Shown piece by piece: positions 31,035-35,895 of a stretch of 35,895 nucleotides of DNA. Within the stretch, counting starts at the first letter, position 1, and each line of letters starts with the position of its first letter. Below the pieces are notes generated by a model. It made no database searches, was not told where the DNA came from, and was given only the letters and a program-made list of their open reading frames with translations. Origin of the DNA: a virus; IMG/VR virus record IMGVR_UViG_3300026521_000230, positions 1-35,895 of that record; one strand, written 5' to 3'. The translations under genes and the position numbers were made by a program.

Positions 31035-32895
31035 TATTGAACTTGACAAATCCCATTTTGGTGTGGGATTTATGAATATAAAAAATAAAAAAGTCAAGCA
31101 ATTTAATCTACACAAAGATGGGCAACTTGAAAAGCTCAAAAAATATCTTAAAAAACATCAACCTTTACTTATAGGCTTCAACTCATTAAACTTTGATGAC
31201 ATGCTGCTTCATTTTGCATTAAAAGGTAAAAGTATTGCACAACTATATGATATCTGTATGAGTATCATTGATGAAGGCAAAAGACGCTATCAGTTTGAGA
31301 ATATAAATATACAAAGCATTGATTTGATGGAAGTTGCACCGTCCCAAGCAGGATTGAAGTTGTATGGAAGTAGGTTGATGGCTAAAAAGTTGCAAGACAT
31401 GCCTGAAGATTACAACAACGATGATGTTGACTGGGATGGGATTATGCAATACAATGTTAACGATTTGGAACTGACATTGTTGCTATATAAAGAGCTTGAA
31501 GATGCTTTGAAGCTAAGAAGAGATTTGGCAAAAGAGTATGATCTAAGTGTGATTGATGTGCTAAGTAAGAGTGATGCTCAAATTGCTGAATATGTGTTTA
31601 AAAATTTACTTGAATACAAAAAACCTATAAGAGTGAGTGAAGTTAGCTATGAGGCACCTGCATACACAATGGTTGATCCAAATAGTGTTACATATGAAGT
31701 AGCCACAAAGTTTAATGGAACTACATTCAAAATTAATCAAGGTAACGGTTCACCTATTACGCCCGATTGGATAAAAGCTAATGACAAAGTAACAATAGAT
31801 GGTGTTGATTATACAATAGGTTTAGGGGGACTGCATAGCAACGAGAAGAGTGTTGCTATAAAACCACAAAAAGGATATGTTTTAGCAAATGCTGACATTA
31901 GTTCTATGTACCCAAGCCTTATCATTAATTCAGGCTTATATCCCACAAACTTTGGTGAAAAGTGGAGAGAAGTTTATACTAAGTTCAGGGATGAAAGATT
32001 GAAACTAAAACCAGACCCTAAACAAAAGAAAAGAGTTGCAATGCTTAAGATTTTTCTAAATGGAACCTATGGTAAGCTTGGCTCTGTTTACAGTGTGTTG
32101 TATGCACCTCATTTGCTTTTAAATACAACTTTGACAGGGCAACTTACTTTGCTACAAATTATTGAAGAGTTGGGTAAATTGAATGATGTTAAAGTGGTAA
32201 GTGCTAACACAGATGGGTTAGAATATGTTTGTAAAAAACAAGATTTTGAAAAGTGTAAAAAACTCATTGATGATTTGGGCAAAAAAGCAAATCTTATTTG
32301 GGAACACGCAACATACAAAGCTTTATATAGTAGGGATGTGAATAGCTATATTGCTATCTATGATGGATATGCAAAAAGAAAAGGTTTTTTTGCTAAACCT
32401 AATCTTAGTAAGAATGTTGAGTATCCTATTGTACTCGATGCTATTGAACAGTTTTTGCTAAATGGAACAGACCCTAAAGAAACAATAAATAATTGTAAAG
32501 ATATAGCTATGTTCTGTAGTGCAAGAAAAGTGACAGGTGGAGCTTTTTGGGATGATAAAGACTATTCGAACACTGAAGAGTACAATCAATATATCATAGA
32601 TGTGCAAACTAAAGGTAGGAAACAAAATAAAGCTTTAGAGAAGCGTAATCTTGAACATCAAAAAAAACTTATGTTAAATGATGAGAATGTGAAAGAGTGT
32701 TATTTGGGTAAGGTTGTGCGATGGTATTATGCTAAGGGTGGTAAACCTATCTATTATGTTAAGTCAGGTAACAAAGTGCCAAAAACTGATGGATGTAAAC
32801 CTATGATGGAGTTAAGTGATACAATACCAAATGATTTAGACTATGAGTATTATTACTCTTTAGTTGAGCTACATTTAAGTGATGTGGGTGTATAA
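31015..32895 (+). CDS. Family B DNA polymerase
   Basis: The 626-residue protein is the replicative polymerase. The proofreading exonuclease shows Exo I YDIEL (6-10, Asp7 and Glu9), Exo II GFNSLNFDD (54-62, Asp61) and Exo III YNVNDLELT (146-154, Asp150). The polymerase part has motif A ANADISSMYPS (291-301, Asp294), motif B KIFLNGTYGKLG (345-356) and motif C SANTDGLEY (396-404). In motif C the first Asp of the usual DTDS is Asn (398), while the essential second Asp (400) is kept. It has no obvious protein-priming insertion. The stop lies in the promoter of the following antirepressor cassette. Confidence 0.9.
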   Translation: MKKFIYDIELDKSHFGVGFMNIKNKKVKQFNLHKDGQLEKLKKYLKKHQPLLIGFNSLNFDDMLLHFALKGKSIAQLYDICMSIIDEGKRRYQFENINIQSIDLMEVAPSQAGLKLYGSRLMAKKLQDMPEDYNNDDVDWDGIMQYNVNDLELTLLLYKELEDALKLRRDLAKEYDLSVIDVLSKSDAQIAEYVFKNLLEYKKPIRVSEVSYEAPAYTMVDPNSVTYEVATKFNGTTFKINQGNGSPITPDWIKANDKVTIDGVDYTIGLGGLHSNEKSVAIKPQKGYVLANADISSMYPSLIINSGLYPTNFGEKWREVYTKFRDERLKLKPDPKQKKRVAMLKIFLNGTYGKLGSVYSVLYAPHLLLNTTLTGQLTLLQIIEELGKLNDVKVVSANTDGLEYVCKKQDFEKCKKLIDDLGKKANLIWEHATYKALYSRDVNSYIAIYDGYAKRKGFFAKPNLSKNVEYPIVLDAIEQFLLNGTDPKETINNCKDIAMFCSARKVTGGAFWDDKDYSNTEEYNQYIIDVQTKGRKQNKALEKRNLEHQKKLMLNDENVKECYLGKVVRWYYAKGGKPIYYVKSGNKVPKTDGCKPMMELSDTIPNDLDYEYYYSLVELHLSDVGV

Positions 32896-32896
32896 T
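32891..32896 (+). promoter_or_regulatory. -10 box for the antirepressor cassette 2 RNA leader
   Basis: TATAAT at 32891-32896 overlaps the polymerase stop codon. The -35 region is weak. A start near 32903 would place the RNA leader (from 32919) close to the 5' end. The equivalent promoter of cassette 3 has TTGACT-18-TATAAT. Confidence 0.6.
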
Positions 32897-32918
32897 ACAC
32901 TCACAAGAACTTAAATTG

Positions 32919-33035
32919 TACTCTTCAAGGTGTCCAAGTTTCCATTGGCATTCACTCTTCGGGGTGGGTGTCATAAAATTTGAATAGCTTGAAGAGTATG
33001 TGCTACTTATGTGTATATTTGGAAAACTTGGACAC
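32919..33035 (+). ncRNA. Structured RNA leader of antirepressor cassette 2 (c4-like)
   Basis: Arms in order: A5' TACTCTTCAAG (32919-32929), immediately B5' GTGTCCAAGTTT (32930-32941, plus CCA), hairpin C (32946-32957 with 32962-32973, C-UUCG-G tetraloop), A3' CTTGAAGAGTA (32988-32998), then B3' AAACTTGGACAC (33024-33035). A is perfect over 11 pairs, B over 12 plus 3 across one bulged A. Hairpin C has 12 pairs including four G-U pairs that fold only as RNA of the plus strand. B3' ends 44 bases before ATG 33080 and is followed by TTTT. The order recalls P1 c4, an antisense RNA that pairs with the downstream ant message. The RNA reading is strong; the mechanism is inferred. Confidence 0.72.
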
Positions 33036-33162
33036 TTTTCCTCAATCTTCTAAATTTTATTGTCTGAAAGAAAATCATAATGAAAAACATAATTAATGCT
33101 AGAGAGGTGTAATCGGTCAAGAGTCTGTCAATAGTGTAAATGCTAGAGATTTATGGAGAGCG

Positions 33163-33783
33163 TTGGAGAGTAAACAAGATTTTAGTACTTGGATGAAAGC
33201 TAGATTAGATAAGTGTATGGCTACTGAAAACGAGGATTATATGGTTCTCCACAAAAAAATGGAAAACCCTACAGGGGGGCGTCCACAGATAGAATACATA
33301 CTATCAACTGACTTAGCAAAAGAAGTTGCAATGCTAGAGGGTAACAAAAAAGGTAAAGAAGTTAGAAAATACTTTATTCAAGTAGAAAAAGAGTATCGTA
33401 AACAACAAGAGAAACCAATGAGTACAACTGAAATGATGATTGCCCAGCTTCAAAAACAATTAGAACAAGAAAAAATAAATAATCAAGTAACTCAAAAACT
33501 GTCAACACTTGACAACAAGATTGACAAAGTAGCAAGTGAGATTAGAGTTAGTAGAGAAGTTTTACCACAAACAGGTTTTATGAGTATTGATGGATTGAGT
33601 AAAGAGTGTGGTTTGAGTAACAATACTATAAAACGAATTCTTAAGATAGTTAAACCATATGTAGCATACAAAGCTAAAACAGTTAAAAAGTTTGTTAAGC
33701 AAATGAGAAAAAGTGCATATCCTATTGGTAAAGGTACATTTTATAGATGCCCAATAGTAGATTTCAAATGGCAAAATATATAA
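33163..33783 (+). CDS. AntA-type antirepressor, copy 2
   Basis: The body has a full AntA domain: NARDLWRALESKQDFSTWMK, then ENEDYMVLHKKME, TGGRPQIEYILSTDLAKEVA and KGKEVRKYFIQVEKEYRKQ. Unlike copy 1 it has a coiled linker (MIAQLQKQLEQEKINNQVTQ) and a C-terminal helix-turn-helix (MSIDGLSKECGLSNNTIKRI). The ancestral ATG is 33080, but 14 bases (33098-33111) replace 15 in the other copies and put a stop at 33110-33112. The body frame is open from 33103; the first usable start is TTG 33163, with GGAG 4 bases before it, which would cut the first part of the AntA domain. It lies between polymerase and FEN genes and follows the RNA leader. Activity is uncertain. Confidence 0.72.
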   Translation: MESKQDFSTWMKARLDKCMATENEDYMVLHKKMENPTGGRPQIEYILSTDLAKEVAMLEGNKKGKEVRKYFIQVEKEYRKQQEKPMSTTEMMIAQLQKQLEQEKINNQVTQKLSTLDNKIDKVASEIRVSREVLPQTGFMSIDGLSKECGLSNNTIKRILKIVKPYVAYKAKTVKKFVKQMRKSAYPIGKGTFYRCPIVDFKWQNI

Positions 33784-33796
33784 AAGGATCAGTATT

Positions 33797-34615
33797 ATGA
33801 AAAACAAAAACAAAAAGAAATTTAAAGGGGTAGTAATAGATGCCGACCACATCCTCTATACAGTTACAGAGGGTAAGGGTAATAAAGACGGTGGTTTCAA
33901 AGCTGATGAATCTGATAACGGCTTTGATGGTTTTAATGGTAAAGAATACAAACCATCTTTAAAGCCTTACAAAGAGCAGTTTAAGGCTATCATACACGAT
34001 TATCTTGATATCATATATGCTCAATATGCAGGTGAAGTGGGTAGTAAAGTAAAAGTTGTGTTGAGTGGATCTAATAACTTTAGATTTAAGTTAGATTCTA
34101 ACTATAAAGCAAATCGTAAAAACTTAAAAAAGAGTGATGAATATTACAGGTTGAAAAAATGGGCTGCTAAGAAATATATTGTATATAATAAATTTGAAGC
34201 AGATGATATATACTCACACTATATCAAAAAAGGTTTCATTGGTGTTACAACAGATAAAGATTGCTTCAAGGGTGTAGCAGGAACACACTTCAACGCACAT
34301 TATATGCATAGAAGATTTATAGAAACAAGTGAGTTGGACGCTAGACGATTCAACTTGGTGCAATTACTTATGGGTGATGCCAGTGACAACATAAAAGGTT
34401 TACCAGGTATCGGTGAAAAAACTGCTATTAAGCTTTTAGATAAGTTTGGTTGGAATTTTGAGGGTGTTTTAAAAGCATATGAACTCAAGGGATTAACAAT
34501 CGAAGACGCCCTTTTAACTTACAGACTGATAGATTTAAATCAAGCTTGTTATGATAAGCACAATAAAGAGTTCGATGTATGTTTAAAACAAATCAAAGAT
34601 TTAAAATTTCCTTAA
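33797..34615 (+). CDS. FEN-like 5'-3' exonuclease
   Basis: The 272-residue protein is a flap endonuclease / 5'-3' exonuclease of the phage T5 D15 and T7 gp6 class, which removes RNA primers and flaps. Metal-site residues are visible: VVIDADHIL (12-20, Asp15 and Asp17), YKANRK (103-108), FEADDIYS (133-140), TTDKDC (151-156) and the helix-hairpin-helix GDASDNIKGLPGIGEKTA (193-210). An acidic-Gly insertion (ADESDNGFDGFNGKE) follows the first motif. The order after DNA polymerase, with only the antirepressor cassette between them, suggests that cassette was inserted into a replication gene pair. Confidence 0.9.
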   Translation: MKNKNKKKFKGVVIDADHILYTVTEGKGNKDGGFKADESDNGFDGFNGKEYKPSLKPYKEQFKAIIHDYLDIIYAQYAGEVGSKVKVVLSGSNNFRFKLDSNYKANRKNLKKSDEYYRLKKWAAKKYIVYNKFEADDIYSHYIKKGFIGVTTDKDCFKGVAGTHFNAHYMHRRFIETSELDARRFNLVQLLMGDASDNIKGLPGIGEKTAIKLLDKFGWNFEGVLKAYELKGLTIEDALLTYRLIDLNQACYDKHNKEFDVCLKQIKDLKFP

Positions 34616-34619
34616 CTGT

Positions 34620-34655
34620 CACTTAAGTGCTAATTAAGCTATTGTGCGCTATAAT
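34620..34655 (+). promoter_or_regulatory. Promoter with CACTTAAGTG operator
   Basis: Palindrome CACTTAAGTG (34620-34629), then TAATTAAG and ATTGTGCGC, then TATAAT (34650-34655). Almost the same elements precede 11052. It serves ATG 34691, whose leader has AAAGAGG. Confidence 0.7.
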
Positions 34656-34690
34656 ACACTTATCAAAAACAAAAAAGAGGTAAAAAAAAA

Positions 34691-34948
34691 ATGAAAAGCA
34701 CAATGGAACTTTATGGTATGAGTAAAGAAAAAGTTCAATCTTTAAAATTGATGAGTTATGGTTTTGCTATTGAAACTAAAATAGCTTATGGTAAAGAGCG
34801 TTATAAAAAACTATGCAATGAGTTAAAAAGTGCATACGAAACAAAATCATATGATATTGTTAGTAAGCTAAACAATGACATTATTAAACTGAACAAAGCA
34901 TTAAATTTTAATGAATTATTATTGATTGAAATGGGGTATGAGATATGA
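34691..34948 (+). CDS. Hypothetical protein (85 aa)
   Basis: Not recognised. The protein is helical (YGMSKEKVQSLKLMSYGFAI and LNNDIIKLNKALNFNELLLI), without a signal or membrane segment. It is the first of four tightly linked small genes with ATGA overlaps (34945, 35115 and 35489), under the ACTTAAGT-type promoter. This cluster lies just before antirepressor cassette 3. Confidence 0.65.
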   Translation: MKSTMELYGMSKEKVQSLKLMSYGFAIETKIAYGKERYKKLCNELKSAYETKSYDIVSKLNNDIIKLNKALNFNELLLIEMGYEI

Positions 34949-35118
34949 CAAAAAAAGAATTAGATATGTTGATAAAAAAGTTAGATAAAGAGCTACAAAC
35001 AATAGGTCAACTTGGTGCTATTGTTACGGCATATAGTGCATACAACACAAGACGAAAAGATAAAATAAACCTTGATACTTGGTTGAAGTGTGAAGATGTG
35101 AGAAAGAGTTTAAAATGA
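34945..35118 (+). CDS. Small hypothetical protein (57 aa)
   Basis: A short frame, MTKKELDMLIKKLDKELQTI and so on, ends TWLKCEDVRKSLK. It is coupled at both ends by ATGA overlaps (34945-34948 and 35115-35118), which strongly supports that it is translated. The first half looks like a short coiled coil; no family is recognised. Confidence 0.7.
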   Translation: MTKKELDMLIKKLDKELQTIGQLGAIVTAYSAYNTRRKDKINLDTWLKCEDVRKSLK

Positions 35119-35492
35119 AAAACAAAATAACAATAACATCTTTTGAATTTGAATTTATGATGTATGCCACTGCTAAGCATTATCTTGAAGAAAGTTTGAA
35201 AGATGTTGATATAAACACACAACCTAAAATTGTCATACAAGCACTTGGTGTTGCAAGAAGATATCTGATACTACACAAAGACCAAATGAGTCAAAAAAGA
35301 TTTATGGAGATAAACGATAGTATTGATGATAAGAAAATACACGAGATACTAGATAGAGAGATAAGCTTTTTGGTGTTTGGTATGGAGTTGATAAGACTAC
35401 TTAGACCAATACAGCTCAAACAAAGAAAGCTTGATATGTTCACAGCCAACTATACAATCGGATTGATTAAAATGAAAAGAGATTATAGATGA
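35115..35492 (+). CDS. Hypothetical helical protein (125 aa)
   Basis: Not recognised. The product is mainly helical (FEFEFMMYATAKHYLEESLK, ALGVARRYLILHKDQMSQKR, ISFLVFGMELIRLLRP), with no known motif. It is linked to its neighbours by ATGA overlaps. It is the last full-length gene before the promoter and RNA leader of antirepressor cassette 3. Confidence 0.65.
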   Translation: MKNKITITSFEFEFMMYATAKHYLEESLKDVDINTQPKIVIQALGVARRYLILHKDQMSQKRFMEINDSIDDKKIHEILDREISFLVFGMELIRLLRPIQLKQRKLDMFTANYTIGLIKMKRDYR

Positions 35493-35566
35493 GAGTAAAG
35501 AAACTGCTCAAAAACTATTTGACTTTTATCAGCGTTATGTGGTATAATGCTGATAAAGAACTTTAA
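35489..35566 (+). CDS. Tiny possible ORF (25 aa) overlapping a promoter
   Basis: ATG 35489 overlaps the preceding stop as ATGA and reads MRVKKLLKNYLTFISVMWYN then ADKEL and a stop at 35564-35566. The frame runs through the TTGACT and TATAAT of the cassette 3 promoter and into the first arm of the RNA leader. It would be translated by coupling only on read-through transcripts. Whether it is a gene is doubtful. Confidence 0.3.
   Translation: MRVKKLLKNYLTFISVMWYNADKEL
35519..35548 (+). promoter_or_regulatory. Sigma70-type promoter of antirepressor cassette 3
   Basis: TTGACT (35519-35524), 18 bases, TATAAT (35543-35548). The predicted start at about 35555 coincides with the first base of arm A (35556), so the RNA leader would begin the transcript. 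Confidence 0.72.
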
Positions 35567-35651
35567 CGGGGTATCAAGTCCACGAGATATCATCTATCTT
35601 GATGATGTCCCGTTAAGGTTCTTAATTGTTGTAAAAGAGACTTGATACCCC
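35556..35651 (+). ncRNA. Structured RNA leader of antirepressor cassette 3 (c4-like)
   Basis: Same order of arms as at 32919, with unrelated sequence. A5' AAGAACTTTAACGGG (35556-35570) pairs with A3' CCCGTTAAGGTTCTT (35609-35623), 15 pairs with one G-U. B5' GTATCAAGTC (35571-35580) directly follows A5' and pairs with B3' GACTTGATAC (35639-35648), 10 pairs. Hairpin C ATATCATC (35587-35594) pairs with GATGATGT (35601-35608), with one G-U pair. B3' ends 47 bases before ATG 35696 and is followed by a pyrimidine-rich CCCTCTTCT. The last arm is in the 126-bp repeat, so copy 1 at the window start probably has the same leader outside the window. Confidence 0.7.
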
Positions 35652-35766
35652 TCTTCTACAAAACCTTAAATATTCTTCGTATCGAAAGTAAATCAATGAA
35701 AAACATAATTAATGTTAGTAAAAATGTAATCGGTCAAGAGTCTGTCAATAGTGTAAACGCTAGAGA
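35641..35766 (+). repeat. 126-bp direct repeat, right copy
   Basis: Identical to bases 1-126. It spans the end of the RNA leader, the untranslated tail and the first 23 codons of the antirepressor. Bases to the right differ from 127 onward (CTTATGGAAAGC here). See the left copy. Confidence 0.95.
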
Positions 35767-35895
35767 CTTATGGAAAGCGTTGGAAGTAAAAACAGAGTTT
35801 AGTAAATGGATAAAGAGAAGATTAGACGAGTGTATTGCTACTGAAAATGAAGACTATATAGTTTTTGCCAAAAATGACGATAACTCTACAGGGGG
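35696..35895 (+). CDS. AntA-type antirepressor, copy 3 (partial, cut by window end)
   Basis: From ATG 35696 an uninterrupted frame of 66 codons reads MKNIINVSKNVIGQ..., then the AntA domain NARDLWKALEVKTEFSKWIK and ENEDYIVFAKNDDNSTG, where the window ends. This copy has the original start that copy 2 has lost, and its body is close to copy 2 (RALESKQDFSTWMKARLDK) rather than copy 1. It has its own promoter and RNA leader. No strong ribosome binding site is visible; GAAAG lies about 11 bases before the ATG. This is the best candidate for the working antirepressor. Confidence 0.82.
   Translation, partial: MKNIINVSKNVIGQESVNSVNARDLWKALEVKTEFSKWIKRRLDECIATENEDYIVFAKNDDNSTG

Noticed and set aside
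32919-33035. HDV-type self-cleaving ribozyme (same A-B-C-A-B strand order)
   Set aside because: The stems are too long (11-15 pairs rather than about 7 for P1), the second short pseudoknot and catalytic C are not visible, and the sister leader does not fit either.
35556-35651. Stable full-length pseudoknot with A, B and C all formed
   Set aside because: Zero-base linkers between A5' and B5' and between C and A3' cannot span a 10-pair helix; alternative or trans pairing is more likely.
1-35895. Complete circular genome closed by the end repeat
   Set aside because: The sequences after the 126-bp repeat differ, so the ends do not close simply.
1-35895. tRNA or rRNA genes
   Set aside because: No cloverleaf with the T-arm GTTCNANNC pattern or rRNA segment was noticed on either strand; a tRNA search program was not available.

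Overview
The window is almost entirely a tailed (siphovirus-type) bacteriophage genome. It is AT-rich, uses TATAAT -10 boxes with weak or absent -35 boxes, and has A-rich ribosome binding sites of the form AAGGATAAAAA. This would fit a host among the Campylobacterota, but the host is an inference. No rRNA, tRNA, integrase, CRISPR array or insertion sequence was seen, and no endolysin was recognised.

Layout. Two long gene blocks diverge from about 26.85-26.94 kb. The minus-strand block runs from 26841 down to 1544. In transcription order it holds an SF1 helicase, a large primase-like protein, a gene-free repeat region that looks like a replication origin (about 22409-22754), a terminase small-subunit candidate, terminase large subunit, scaffold, major capsid, tail tube, tail chaperone pair, tape measure, tail-tip proteins, a MuF-type head protein, a long tail fibre or spike, portal, connectors, a second fibre-like protein and a cluster of small secreted proteins. 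The plus-strand block runs from 26939 to the window end and probably continues at 1-1480. It holds a small HTH protein, an SF2 helicase, an RHH protein, a T7 gp2.5-like ssDNA-binding protein, a family B DNA polymerase, an AntA antirepressor, a FEN-like 5'-3' exonuclease and small unknown genes, then (at the window start) a broken AntA gene, a VRR-NUC nuclease and a zinc-ribbon protein. The blocks converge on a perfect palindromic terminator at 1468-1497. Two plus-strand islands (11052-11600 and 21231-21859) sit inside the minus-strand block.

Most notable system. There are three AntA-type antirepressor loci: a frameshifted one at 56-536, one with a displaced start at 33080-33783, and one cut by the window end at 35696. 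They share a near-identical 5' coding segment. Upstream of the last two is a dedicated promoter and a leader of the same architecture: two adjacent segments A and B, a hairpin C, the complement of A, then the complement of B about 45 nt before the gene. The paired sequences are entirely different in the two loci while the pairing is kept. This recalls the c4 antisense RNA that controls the ant antirepressor of phages P1 and P7, with two different pairing specificities in one genome. The first 126 bases of the window equal 35641-35766, and the sequences after the repeat differ, so the antirepressor bodies may be exchangeable cassettes or an assembly branch point.

Regulation. Four plus-strand promoter regions carry an ACTTAAGT-type palindrome or inverted repeat, and a fifth has degenerate forms, suggesting a common operator. 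Three minus-strand genes (terminase large subunit, the DUF1833-like tail protein and the MuF protein) each have TATAAT exactly 5 nt before ATG, which predicts leaderless mRNAs.
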